A DNA stretch of 64,000 nt. Origin: Cupriavidus pampae. GTDB lineage: Bacteria > Pseudomonadota > Gammaproteobacteria > Burkholderiales > Burkholderiaceae. Of this stretch, positions 51,870-60,320 are shown piece after piece. The first letter of the stretch is position 1; every line of letters begins with the position of its first letter. Position numbers and translations under genes: made by a program. The notes beneath the pieces were generated by a model. It saw only the letters and a list, made by a program, of their open reading frames with translations, had not been told where the DNA came from and did not search any database. Location of the stretch: assembly GCF_914271485.1 (NCBI RefSeq), contig NZ_CAJZAG010000018.1:42039-106038 (forward strand), given 5' to 3'.

Positions 51870-52568
51870 CTACTCCAGCGGAGGGAAATGCAAGGACATG
51901 CCCGGGGTCAGGGAACGGAACTGGCGCAGTCCATTAAAGCGCGCCACGGCCATGTAGTAGCGGCTGTCGCCGTAGATGCGTTCGCACAGCAACGGCAGCG
52001 TGTCGCCATCGACCACACGCACGAGGTGGCTCAGGTCGGGCGAGCTGGCGTCCGCCTCGAGCCGCGCCTGCTTGCTGCTCGTGTACGAGTCGAACGCCAA
52101 TGCCGCGGTGGCGCGCAGCGGCACGCCGCTCGGCCGGAACAGCGTGTAGTCGGTGGTGAACGTGGTCAGGCGTCCGGTGAACAGCAGCTGTCCCCACAAC
52201 ACCTGCACGATGCCGGGCTGATGCTGCGCGCCCTTGTACTCGTAGATCACGCGGCTCAGCGCGCGCAGTTGGTCTTCCACCTCGGTCGGGATAGTCGAGC
52301 CCGGTGGGCGTGGAATCACGCCGGTGCCGTCAAAGATCGCCGAGAACGACAGCTTGCCAGGCTGCATATGGCTGAACGGGCGGCCCGATCCGGTATCGCC
52401 CATCGGCTTTTCCTTCGCGAAGCACGTGTTGCGCTCGTGATGGAGCTGCGACGGGTTGATCAGCAGCGCAACCGACTTGCCGGCGCCAGATTGGGGCGTG
52501 ACCACGCCGTCATTGTCCTGGCACGCCGTGATCCTGAGCGGCGTGAGTTCGGCGGAAGGCACTGGCAT
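51870..52568 (-). CDS. LysM-domain tube/baseplate linker (Afp7/Pvc7-like)
   Basis: A 232-residue protein. The N-terminal part (LLINPSQLHHERNTCFAKEK, KLSFSAIFDGTGVI) is the CIS tube-protein-type domain of Afp7-like proteins. The C-terminal 50 residues are a LysM-like fold (VRVVDGDTLPLLCERIYGDS, VARFNGLRQFRSLTPGMSLH FPP). It links tube to baseplate in the assembled particle. It lies two bases before the spike gene and directly after DUF5908 with no gap. Confidence 0.85.
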   Translation of the reverse strand: MPVPSAELTPLRITACQDNDGVVTPQSGAGKSVALLINPSQLHHERNTCFAKEKPMGDTGSGRPFSHMQPGKLSFSAIFDGTGVIPRPPGSTIPTEVEDQLRALSRVIYEYKGAQHQPGIVQVLWGQLLFTGRLTTFTTDYTLFRPSGVPLRATAALAFDSYTSSKQARLEADASSPDLSHLVRVVDGDTLPLLCERIYGDSRYYMAVARFNGLRQFRSLTPGMSLHFPPLE

Positions 52569-52769
52569 TTAGCGCTCTCCGAGCCGGGCGAGCTGCGCGC
52601 GCAACTGTCGCAGCTGAGCGCGCTGCTCGCGATGGCGATTGCTCGCGGCCTCGTCCTCGCCGCAGCAGTTCTCGGGGTCCTTCGGCTCGCCGGACTGGGC
52701 CGGCGCCTGGCGACGCTGGTCGCCGGCCAGCTCCGAGCGGATGACCATCTGGCGGACTTCGATCGTCAT
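52569..52769 (-). CDS. DUF5908 small eCIS protein (Afp6-like position)
   Basis: A 66-residue protein opening MTIEVRQMVIRSELAG, the DUF5908 signature (MxIEIRELVIR). It is followed by a hydrophilic, highly charged tail containing two adjacent Cys (NCCGEDE) and a coiled-coil-like REQRAQLRQLRAQLARLGER end. DUF5908 genes sit between the second tube gene and the LysM gene in many eCIS clusters. The molecular role is unknown. Three bases separate it from the tube gene upstream. Confidence 0.8.
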   Translation of the reverse strand: MTIEVRQMVIRSELAGDQRRQAPAQSGEPKDPENCCGEDEAASNRHREQRAQLRQLRAQLARLGER

Positions 52770-52772
52770 GAT

Positions 52773-53249
52773 TCAGAGTTCCCGGATGCAGTTGAGGTAA
52801 GCGAGTTCCATCGTCTCGATCACCATGCTGTTCTTCGTGGAGTTGAACTCGTCCACACCCCATTGAATCGGATACGCTGCGCTGAACGTCCAGCCGCGGA
52901 TCTTGTCGCCCACCTCGTCGAGCAGATAGACGCTGACGTCCATCGGCGTGATCGGCTGGGCCAGACCGCCGCCCAGCGTGGACTTGCACCAGCGCATCAG
53001 CGGCGAACGCATGTCCGCGGTGCCCCGCTTGAGCACGAGCTTGCCCTGACGGATGCCCTTGGGCAGCTTGTAGACGAAGCGGTTCTCGCCGCCGGACTGG
53101 ACGTCCTCGACGTCCATGGTCTGCTCGATGCCCGACACCTCCTGAAACGAGCAGTCCACGCCGGACGCGATATTATTGAAGCCCACCGAGAACGAGAACG
53201 ACACCGGCATGAAGTCGGTGCCGAAGCGTGCCGATTTCTGCATGGACAC
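52773..53249 (-). CDS. tail tube protein 2 (gp19-like, Afp5/Pvc5-like)
   Basis: A 158-residue gp19/T4-tube-like protein: FSFSVGFNNIASGVDCSFQE, VSGIEQTMDVEDVQSGGENR, KLPKGIRQGKLVLKRGTADM, and a C-terminal WTFSAAYPIQWGVDEFNSTK strand. In Afp/PVC a second tube homologue forms the first ring on the baseplate, and position after the main tube supports the same role here. It is eight bases downstream of tube 1. Confidence 0.9.
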   Translation of the reverse strand: MSMQKSARFGTDFMPVSFSFSVGFNNIASGVDCSFQEVSGIEQTMDVEDVQSGGENRFVYKLPKGIRQGKLVLKRGTADMRSPLMRWCKSTLGGGLAQPITPMDVSVYLLDEVGDKIRGWTFSAAYPIQWGVDEFNSTKNSMVIETMELAYLNCIREL

Positions 53250-53257
53250 GCCCCGCG

Positions 53258-53716
53258 TCAGCTATTGGCGATGGTCAGGCCCTCGTGCGCGATCTCGATG
53301 GTCTCCACCGCGACTTCGTTGCCCTGCGCCTTGAGGTCAGTACCCGTGATCTTGGCGGGCCACGCGTTGTTCAGCGTCCAGACCATGGTGGGCTTGCCGG
53401 CTTCATCGAGCAGGCTGATGATCACCGGCACGCGCTTGATGGTGTTCATCTTGATCTGGTTGAACCAGTCCCAGAACTTGTTGTCGGCCTTGAACACGCC
53501 CTTCTTCATGGTCACGTTGCCGTACTTCTTGAGTCCGGGCATCTTGACCGTCGAGAACACCGGGCTATCGCCCTGGCGGTACTCGATCTGCTGTGCTTCC
53601 ACATCGAGCCCCGAGACTTCCTCGAAGGACATCACCGTGGAGTCCCACTTCACCTGGAAGTAGAACTTCGGAATGGGCCATACATTGGTCGATTGTGCCG
53701 AGCCGTCGTCTGCCAT
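53258..53716 (-). CDS. main inner tube protein (gp19/Hcp-fold, Afp1/Pvc1-like)
   Basis: A 152-residue tube protein: WPIPKFYFQVKWDSTVMSFE, EVSGLDVEAQQIEYRQGDSP, MPGLKKYGNVTMKKGVF, and the terminal WTLNNAWPAKITGTDLKAQG. These are the conserved segments of eCIS tube subunits that stack as hexamers inside the sheath. It lies 37 bases after the sheath gene. The Glu/Asp-rich luminal loops cannot be judged without a model. Confidence 0.92.
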   Translation of the reverse strand: MADDGSAQSTNVWPIPKFYFQVKWDSTVMSFEEVSGLDVEAQQIEYRQGDSPVFSTVKMPGLKKYGNVTMKKGVFKADNKFWDWFNQIKMNTIKRVPVIISLLDEAGKPTMVWTLNNAWPAKITGTDLKAQGNEVAVETIEIAHEGLTIANS

Positions 53717-53753
53717 GACAGTTCTCCGTAGATAGGGTTGCCGTTATGCCGGG

Positions 53754-55310
53754 TCAGGATTTCTGCATCTGCTGCTGGAACGTGATCTCGATGAACTCCG
53801 CCGGACGCACCATCGCCACCAGCACGGTCACGCGCAGGATGCCTTCGAGGATGTCGTCGGGCGTCATGGTCTCGCCGAGGCCCACGTGCACGCTGAACGC
53901 GTCGTCCGGGGTGGCGCCGGCGAGCCCGCCGCGCTTCCAGATGCTGGTCAGGAAGTTCTGGATCATGCTGCGGATGGTCACCCACGTATTGGCGACGTTG
54001 GGCTCGAAAACCAGCGCCTTGGCCGCCAGCCGGCACGATTCCTCGAGCATGATCATCGTGCGTCGCACGTTGATATAGCGCCAGTCGAGGCTGTTGCCGT
54101 CGAGCGTGCGCGCGCCCCACACCAGCACGCCTTCGCCGATGAAGCTGCGGATCGCATTGATCGACTTGCCCTGCGTGGTGACGTTGAGCTCTTCCTGATC
54201 GACCGACGAGATCGACACCGACGGCGAGATCACGCCGGCCAGGCTCACGTTAGCGGGTGCCTTCCATACGCCGCGCGTGTTGTCGACCATCGTGTAGATG
54301 CCCGCCATGGCCGCGCTCGGCGGCATCAGGTTAAGCTGGTGCTTCACTTCGTCGAGCACAGTATTGAACAGGCTACTGACCGACGTCAGCGTCTTGTTAA
54401 GCAGCGCTTTGTTGGCGAGGATCGCTTCCGCGCTGAGCGGCGGCGTGACGGCGGTCCAGTCCTTGGAGATATCACTGATCGCGCCGGCCAGCTCGCGCGT
54501 CTTGGGCGGCGCGTCATCGGGTACCGTATCGGGCAAGCCGAGGTCCGAGCGCAGCAGTTGCTGCAGAATGTCAGGGTTGGCGATGTTCTCGTAGCTGATG
54601 TCCTTGTCGCCGATCACCGTGGTGTTGAGCCATGGATAGTAGGCCGAGGCGAAATCGAGGAAGTTGATGCCCAGCGCGTTGCGAAACTGCGCCACGGGAT
54701 CGCCATTCGGATCGGTGCGCGGCTTGTCGCCGCCCCAAATATCGAGAATGGCCACTCGGTTGCGCATCTTGTCGCCGCAATGCGCGAGCATGCTCTGCTG
54801 CAAATCGATGCAGTCGGCCTGCTTGAAGCGCACCGCTTCCGGAATCACGACCATCGTCGGCTCCTGCTCCTTGAGCAGCTCGTCGATGCCGGCCTTGAAC
54901 TTGTCGAGGTCGAGGTCCTGCGTGTAGTCGCCCACGGACACGATATAGCAGGGGCCGCCGCCGTTCTGGAAGAAGTGCCGCAGCGCGCGGTACAGCATGT
55001 ACCCGCCGCTGTCCTTGCCTTCCGGCATCTGCAGCACGTAGTCCTTGCCGGCAACGCGGAACGCCGCGATTGCCGAGGCATCGGTCATCTCCGCGATATT
55101 GAAGCGCGGGAACGGTGCGTAGCCGAAGTACTGGTGGTACTCGGCCATCGAACTGATTCGCCATGGCTTCATGCTCAGCGGCTTGTTGCGGTTATCGGCG
55201 ATCTGCGTATGGCCGATGAATGCGGGAACCGCCGTCGCCACCTCCACCACGGAGTTTGGAAAGGCGTTCTTTTCGACGATATAGACGCCAGGCGTCTTCA
55301 TTGCACCCAT
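53754..55310 (-). CDS. contractile tail sheath protein (Afp2-4/Pvc2-4-like)
   Basis: A 518-residue sheath subunit. The N terminus KTPGVYIVEKNAFPNSVVEV ATAVPAFIGHT is classic for phage and eCIS sheaths. The C terminus GEGVLVWGARTLDGNSLDWR YINVRRTMIMLEESC, then FEPN and FLTSIWKRGGLAGA, forms the handshake domain. I start at MGAMKTP behind GGGAGAG rather than further upstream. Only one sheath gene is present, whereas Afp and PVC have three, so the particle belongs to the single-sheath layout. Confidence 0.93.
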   Translation of the reverse strand: MGAMKTPGVYIVEKNAFPNSVVEVATAVPAFIGHTQIADNRNKPLSMKPWRISSMAEYHQYFGYAPFPRFNIAEMTDASAIAAFRVAGKDYVLQMPEGKDSGGYMLYRALRHFFQNGGGPCYIVSVGDYTQDLDLDKFKAGIDELLKEQEPTMVVIPEAVRFKQADCIDLQQSMLAHCGDKMRNRVAILDIWGGDKPRTDPNGDPVAQFRNALGINFLDFASAYYPWLNTTVIGDKDISYENIANPDILQQLLRSDLGLPDTVPDDAPPKTRELAGAISDISKDWTAVTPPLSAEAILANKALLNKTLTSVSSLFNTVLDEVKHQLNLMPPSAAMAGIYTMVDNTRGVWKAPANVSLAGVISPSVSISSVDQEELNVTTQGKSINAIRSFIGEGVLVWGARTLDGNSLDWRYINVRRTMIMLEESCRLAAKALVFEPNVANTWVTIRSMIQNFLTSIWKRGGLAGATPDDAFSVHVGLGETMTPDDILEGILRVTVLVAMVRPAEFIEITFQQQMQKS

Positions 55311-55333
55311 TTCACACTCTCCCGGTAAAACAG

Positions 55334-56062
55334 TTAGCGATTGACAAAGATTTCGGACACGTCGCACAGAGCGCCATTGACGAACTCCCTGCGCAGCGCG
55401 GCCGGGCTCGCCAATGGCAGGCGCGGCACCAATACGCGCCGGTCTCCCGACGGCCCCTTCATGAGCTGGAATCGATAATTCGGCCGCTCCTCCAGCGCGA
55501 GCGCTACCGCTGAACGCACCACGGTGACCACGGTGCCATCCGGCAACGTCTCGGCGACTGCGGGACCGAACCCGACGACCTCCGCGGCATCGGCAACAGT
55601 CAGCGGCTGGTCCCAGTTGCCCACCATAAGGTATTTCCAGATCGTCCGGCGCACGGGCAGCTCCAGCGCGGCGTCAACAGGCGCGGCGGCGAGCCAGTCC
55701 GCCAGACTCGCGCAGTCGCGCGGCGCCAGCGCGAACGCGAGCCGAAACGTGCCGTTGCTGACCATCGCGCGTACGTCGGTGTAGTAGGCCCAGAGCGGGT
55801 CGAGCGAGTGGGCGGCAAACGAGAGGCCTGCCTCCGGCCATTCTCTGCGCATGCTCCACAACCCACTGAGGGCGTGTTCGTCGGCCATGACCACATAGCC
55901 GCGCGCATCGCCGCGTAGCAGCAGGTCGAAGCGCCGCATCAGCGCGGCAGTATCCGCGTCGGCCTGCAGGCGCAGTCCTACCGGGCAGCCGCTGGCAAAA
56001 TAGGGATGGCGGACTCGCAGTCCGCTGATCGCCCGGTAGCCTGGCATCGCACCGGCCGTCAT
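55334..56062 (-). CDS. eCIS-linked protein of unknown function
   Basis: A 242-residue soluble protein that I do not recognise. It lacks a signal peptide and membrane helices and is rich in Ala/Leu/Arg with an acidic-aromatic pattern near the middle (LDPLWAYYTDVRAMVSNGTF). It sits between the cap gene (ATGA overlap) and the sheath gene (23-base gap), so it is made with the particle. Position suggests a part in tail termination or sheath assembly. It could be specific to this lineage of clusters. Confidence 0.65.
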   Translation of the reverse strand: MTAGAMPGYRAISGLRVRHPYFASGCPVGLRLQADADTAALMRRFDLLLRGDARGYVVMADEHALSGLWSMRREWPEAGLSFAAHSLDPLWAYYTDVRAMVSNGTFRLAFALAPRDCASLADWLAAAPVDAALELPVRRTIWKYLMVGNWDQPLTVADAAEVVGFGPAVAETLPDGTVVTVVRSAVALALEERPNYRFQLMKGPSGDRRVLVPRLPLASPAALRREFVNGALCDVSEIFVNR

Positions 56063-56646
56063 GGACGCACCCCGGGGCGCACGGCCACATCGGGCTGGCC
56101 GACCAACGGCTCGCGACCCTGCGTGGCACCCGCGTCAAGGCAGACGAGCCGCGCGCGATACATCACTGACGGCAGGTATCGCCCGCCGTGGATGCTCCAC
56201 AGGCTGTGCATCTCGGACGCCGACAGATTTTCGATATGGACCATGATCCGGTCGATCCGCGCATCGAGGTCCGGCGCATTCTGATGATTAAAGACGGGAT
56301 TGGCCTGAAAAAACGCCATAGCATCCGACAGGAATTTAAGCGCCTCCGGATAGTTCTGGCCGCCGAATGTGGCCGCGCAGAGGATCAGCAGATTGAGATA
56401 GAGCGGTTCCGGGCCGACGACCTGGCTGCGGTGCTCCCCGGTAGCGCTGGGGCGCAGCCGGTGGGCAGAGGTATCGCGCTCGATGCCGGCCACGAACAGG
56501 ACCAGCTTGTTGGCGACGAGGGGTACGGCGCTGCCGTCGAGCTCCTGCAGATTGGACACCACGACCAGATCCTCCGCTAGCACCACGTGGCGGCGGAACA
56601 TCTGGTTCAACTGCAGGGCGAGGATACCTAGCGCGCTTTCGATCAT
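56059..56646 (-). CDS. DUF4255 tail-terminator cap protein (Pvc16/Afp16-like)
   Basis: A 195-residue protein with the DUF4255 pattern: IESALGILALQLNQMFRRHV near the start, then VANKLVLFVAGIERDTSAHR, PLYLNLLILCAATFGGQNYP EALKFLSDAMAFFQANPVF and LSASEMHSLWSIHGGRYLPS VMYRAR. It caps the distal end of tube and sheath in this particle class. I start at MIESALG, where the domain begins. It is the first gene of the structural operon, so its promoter must lie within 56647-57084. Confidence 0.88.
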   Translation of the reverse strand: MIESALGILALQLNQMFRRHVVLAEDLVVVSNLQELDGSAVPLVANKLVLFVAGIERDTSAHRLRPSATGEHRSQVVGPEPLYLNLLILCAATFGGQNYPEALKFLSDAMAFFQANPVFNHQNAPDLDARIDRIMVHIENLSASEMHSLWSIHGGRYLPSVMYRARLVCLDAGATQGREPLVGQPDVAVRPGVRP

Positions 56647-57527
56647 GATGGGAAGCTCGGTGACGCATGGATCATGCGACGCCATCTGCGTCTTCCGCCA
56701 TCGGCGCATTGCTGAGATTGAACTCGGATACTCCGGGGCTCAGACTCCGATCTCGGCATCTTTCCTAGGTATCTTTCTGAGAAGCCAGCGCCGGCGCGCA
56801 TAGGCAGATCGCAGGATGGTCGATCATGCACGTACGCAAGACAAAGCGCTTCGTCCGCCCCTCCCTGGTGCGAGCTTGTGCCGATCGACGTTAGCGACCA
56901 TGCTTGTTCGAGAACTGCACGCGCTGGGAGCAACGTTGATCGATTAAGGCCAGCTAGGCACGGCAACACAGAAAGTCGTCCCTGTTGCACATTTAGTTTG
57001 AGCTCGCCGTGGTGGTACACGCGCCGTTCGGCTGGCTCGAGGACCGAATGTTGACAGCGCGACAGCTGAGACTCACAGAAAAAAGAGCCCGTACACGAGG
57101 TGTGTGCGGGCTCGAGGGATATCGTTGTAGGGGTCAAAGCTACAACCGGCCCGATTGTGCGGCCCTTCGATTCCGCCCGCAACCTGCTGACCGCAAGCAT
57201 CAGACGGATATGGGGGCGGCTCCATGATCGTGAAGGGCTATTGTCGGGGACGGCACCGGGATAGGTTGCCACCGATCTGATCGGTAACGTGGCCACGGTG
57301 GTCGTGGCCAAGTGGACCGGTGAATTCAGCGCGCCTTCCCCATGAAGCGGTCATTGTCGAGAATCAACGCCGACCCGGGCACCGAGGCATCCCCCACCGC
57401 CGACAACGTTGCCTCGAGCACGATGAAGTCACTGCCGGTTACCCAGCAGCGGTAGATGTAGGAGAGCGTCGGACATCGGCCTCGATGCGCATGCCTCAGA
57501 CTCAGGCAAGGCCTTCCTAGGTATGTC
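56647..57527. other. 881-base region upstream of the eCIS operon
   Basis: It must contain the eCIS operon promoter (minus strand). It also holds the terminator at 57079-57113. A 67-89-codon frame on the minus strand at 57326-57595 (ending VPGSALILDNDRFMGKAR) lies just upstream of that terminator. It could be a decayed small gene, but it overlaps the start of the hybrid kinase. No other coding evidence. Confidence 0.5.
57079..57113 (-). terminator. Rho-independent terminator, minus orientation
   Basis: A 12-bp stem (57085-57096 with 57102-57113, one G-T wobble) closes a 5-base loop. On the minus strand it is followed by six T. It would stop transcription entering the eCIS operon from upstream, so the operon is driven by its own promoter. 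Confidence 0.8.
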
Positions 57528-59432
57528 ATGGCTCTTCTTGCTTCAACAGGTGATCTTCCCCTCCCCCCGCACAACGACAACGACATTTTTCGCAATCTCG
57601 TTGACAGTATCTCCGACTACGCCATTTTTACTCTCGACAGAGGTGGTCACATCACGAGTTGGAACAAGGGTGCGGAAGCTATCAAAGGGTACACCGCAGA
57701 CGAAGTAATTGGCCGGCACCTATCCACTTTCTACACGGCGGAGGCTGTCGCCCGACAATGGCCGCAGCGTGAGCTTGAGATCGCCGCGCGCAACGGCCGC
57801 CTCGAGGATGAAGGATGGCGGGTACGCAAAGATGGATCCCAGTTCTGGGCCAATGTCATCATCACGGCCTTGCATGACACTGATGGAAACGTCATCGGAT
57901 TCGGCAAAGTTACGCGTGACATGACCGAGAAGAAACTGCATCTCGAGCAGTTGCGCGAAAGTGAGCGGATGTTCCGCCTACTCGTTCAGAGTGTTTCGGA
58001 TTACGCCATATTCATGCTGGACGCGGGAGGGCATGTCATCAGTTGGAACACCGGCGCGGCGAAGATCAAGGGATACAGCAATGAGGAAATTCTGGGTCGG
58101 CACTTCTCTCAGTTCTATCCGCCCGAAGCGCTCGCGGACGATAAGCCCGGCACGGAGTTGCGAGAAGCTAAGCTAAACGGCAGTGTCCAGGACTGTGGGT
58201 GGCGGGTACGCAAAGATGGATCACTCTTTTGGGCGCATGTAACGATCACTGCGGTCTATGACGAGCAGGGGAAGCTACGGGGATACGCCAAGGTTACGCG
58301 AGACATGAGCGATCAGAGGCGGCTGGAGGATATCGAAGCAAGTGCCAGACGCATGAACGAGTTCCTGGCTATTCTGGGTCACGAATTGCGCAATCCGCTC
58401 TCCCCGATTAGCACCGCGACTTCCGCAATGGAGCTACTGCCGGAGGACAGTGGGCTCGTAAAGAAAAACCTCTCGATCGTGCGCCGACAGCTCACGCACG
58501 TAACGAGACTTGTGGACGATCTGCTTGACGTTGGCAGACTGTCGGCGGGGAAGCTAGAGCTAAGACGCGCCTCCGTTCCCGTTCACCGTTTTCTCTATGA
58601 CGGGATCGATGCCGCGTTACCCACGATTCATGCCAAATCTCAGCATCTGACGGTCGGCGAGCTTGCCGAGCCCATGATTGTCAATGTGGATGTAACCCGC
58701 CTCGCTCAGGTCCTTCAGAACGTCCTGCTGAACGCTTCCAAGTTTTCCCCAGTTGGAAGCACCATCGAACTCTACACACGAGCTCCGTCGGGCTTCCTTG
58801 AAGTTGAGGTGCGCGATCAGGGGCGTGGCATCGCGCCTGGTTTGCTGGAAGACATCTTCAATCTCTTCGTGCAGGAAGGTCGCCCCGGATCGACCGCCAG
58901 TGCCGGGCTCGGCATCGGCCTCTCGTTGGCGAGGGCAATCGTGGAAATGCACGGCGGCTCGATCTCAGCCATGAGCGCCGGCGCAGGCAAAGGCAGCCAG
59001 TTCACCTTCCGAATTCCGCGCGGCACGCCTGCCGACCAAGACAAAGATAACTTGCCGCTTCCTGCAGCCGTGGAAACTGCCCTCCATATACTAGTGGTCG
59101 ATGATAATCAGGATGCGGCGGATAGCATGGGCGCGCTGCTCCAGATGCTTGGGCATGAGGTCAGCATTGCATACAATGGGGCGATGGCAATCTTGATGGC
59201 AACCAAGTGCCCACCCAACGTGGCACTGATCGACCTGGCAATGCCGGATATGGACGGATTTGAGTTACTCGGCGCGTTAAAGAAGATTGCCGCCTTGTCT
59301 GCGACCCGCTTCCTAGCGCTCACCGGTTTCGGCCACTCGAGCGCAAGAGCAGAGACTTCGCTTGCAGGTTTCCATGCGCACCTCGTAAAGCCCGTTGACA
59401 TTCATGTGCTTTTGAAGAGTATTGCCACATAG
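57528..59432 (+). CDS. double-PAS hybrid sensor histidine kinase
   Basis: A 634-residue soluble hybrid kinase. Two PAS-PAC units lie at about 18-136 and 146-262; the second closely repeats the first (SDYAIFxLD, WNxGAxxIKGY, GWRVRKDGS). A HisKA domain has H285 in LGHELRNP, then HATPase (LQNVLLNASKFSP, VRDQGRGIAPG, GLGIGLSLA). A C-terminal receiver has acidic VVDDNQDAAD, phosphoacceptor D569 (LIDLAMPDMDG) and K621. No transmembrane helix is present, so PAS likely binds a cytoplasmic ligand, flavin or haem. Such PAS-hybrid kinases are common in Burkholderiales stress responses. Confidence 0.92.
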   Translation: MALLASTGDLPLPPHNDNDIFRNLVDSISDYAIFTLDRGGHITSWNKGAEAIKGYTADEVIGRHLSTFYTAEAVARQWPQRELEIAARNGRLEDEGWRVRKDGSQFWANVIITALHDTDGNVIGFGKVTRDMTEKKLHLEQLRESERMFRLLVQSVSDYAIFMLDAGGHVISWNTGAAKIKGYSNEEILGRHFSQFYPPEALADDKPGTELREAKLNGSVQDCGWRVRKDGSLFWAHVTITAVYDEQGKLRGYAKVTRDMSDQRRLEDIEASARRMNEFLAILGHELRNPLSPISTATSAMELLPEDSGLVKKNLSIVRRQLTHVTRLVDDLLDVGRLSAGKLELRRASVPVHRFLYDGIDAALPTIHAKSQHLTVGELAEPMIVNVDVTRLAQVLQNVLLNASKFSPVGSTIELYTRAPSGFLEVEVRDQGRGIAPGLLEDIFNLFVQEGRPGSTASAGLGIGLSLARAIVEMHGGSISAMSAGAGKGSQFTFRIPRGTPADQDKDNLPLPAAVETALHILVVDDNQDAADSMGALLQMLGHEVSIAYNGAMAILMATKCPPNVALIDLAMPDMDGFELLGALKKIAALSATRFLALTGFGHSSARAETSLAGFHAHLVKPVDIHVLLKSIAT

Positions 59433-59753
59433 TCCACGTTTCCCGGCCGGCGGGGATTGCACCCGCTGGAGACTGGATTAAGGGCCGCGGCAAGACCTGT
59501 CTCGAGTGGACCAGCTCTCACCAGCAAATGACGGCACCTTCTGTGGGGGCATGTAATTGCTGCCGAATGGTGCAGTTCTGCCGATCGCGATCGACACGCA
59601 GAGCGCAGTCCGAACAAGTCCCCTCCCCTATGTAGGAGAATGGCCGATCATGGCCCACGTGGCTTGTTTCGTGCGTGTCTTTCTGGTCCGACGTGCAATG
59701 GCAACCGTATCGATGTACACGGCCATAGCAGTCGCCTAATCCACGGAGATGCA
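59433..59753. other. 321-base gap, no supported gene
   Basis: Between the hybrid kinase and the small gene at 59754 I see no supported gene. Two overlapping short frames here lack ribosome sites. Confidence 0.4.
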
Positions 59754-59918
59754 ATGATGACTCAGACCCCCCAACCTCGCGAAGAAAAGAACATTCCCGA
59801 GCTGCCGCCAGCGGAGAAGCGTACCGATAAAGATCAGCAAGATGCGCCGATGTATGACGAAGGGTTAGGTACGCCGCCGCGCCAGCCCGGGCAAATCGAC
59901 ATCAAACAGCCGCGTTAG
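59754..59918 (+). CDS. small hydrophilic protein
   Basis: A 54-residue protein, MMTQTPQPREEKNIPELPP and onward, extremely rich in Pro, Glu, Lys and Gln, predicted disordered and soluble. GGAGATGCA before the ATG is a good ribosome site, which supports expression. Proline-rich short proteins of this kind (NIPELPP, PPRQPGQIDIKQP) recur beside stress genes in Cupriavidus and Burkholderia. The function is unknown. Confidence 0.6.
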   Translation: MMTQTPQPREEKNIPELPPAEKRTDKDQQDAPMYDEGLGTPPRQPGQIDIKQPR

Positions 59919-60023
59919 GAATCTGCGTCGAAACTCCGCGCCGACCTGGCCGGCAAGACGACCGATTGTCATGGGAGCGCATGGGAGTCGAATGAGTATG
60001 CCGGTCGAGGTATCCGGCACTTC

Positions 60024-60242
60024 TTAGATCTTTTGATTACGCAGGTCGTGCCCGAAAGTGTTGCGCGTTTGAATATGCCCGTCCAGGCCATGCACAAGAA
60101 GCTCGACACGCTCGCGCTGTGCGCGTTCTGTGCCGGCGACAATGGCTTCGTCTTGCGTCGCGAAGACGGTGCGGAGGCCTCCTCCCTCAACTTGGACGGC
60201 CCACATATCCCCGGCCGGTGTGATATGGATGTTGGCATTCAT
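60024..60242 (-). CDS. DUF2188 small protein
   Basis: A 72-residue protein with the DUF2188 pattern: NIHITPAGDMWAVQVEGGGL, then FATQDEAIVAGTERAQRERV ELLVHGLDGHI. A very strong AGGAGG six bases before the ATG fixes the start of MNANIH over an upstream in-frame ATG. Members are small cytoplasmic proteins of unknown role, often stress-induced. Confidence 0.8.
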   Translation of the reverse strand: MNANIHITPAGDMWAVQVEGGGLRTVFATQDEAIVAGTERAQRERVELLVHGLDGHIQTRNTFGHDLRNQKI

Positions 60243-60320
60243 GTTCGACCTCCTATCCGGGATCATAGTTGTGTGAAGCGGCGGCCAACACTAGTGCAGC
60301 GGTGCCGCCGGTGAACCGGC

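Noticed and set aside
36191..55310. Type VI secretion system
   Set aside because: The spike resembles VgrG and PAAR is present, but TssJ, TssL, TssM, TssB/C-type two-part sheath, ClpV and TssK are all absent. The sheath is a single phage-like protein.
50335..55328. Long plus-strand open frames across the spike, tube and sheath genes
   Set aside because: They run antisense to certain structural genes, have atypical composition and lack ribosome sites.
20610..56646. Prophage or R-type tailocin
   Set aside because: No capsid, portal, terminase, lysis or repressor genes are present. The AAA+ ATPase, DUF4255, DUF5908, CIS tape-measure and DUF4157 genes are eCIS marks.
57085..57175. tRNA gene suggested by the hairpin-rich stretch near the GGGTCAAAGC region
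   Set aside because: No acceptor-stem pairing, anticodon arm or TTCRANY T-loop could be fitted; the hairpin is better explained as a terminator.
56643..57311. 222-codon minus-strand frame before the cap gene
   Set aside because: It runs through the strong terminator hairpin, has no family features and would overlap the cap gene start.
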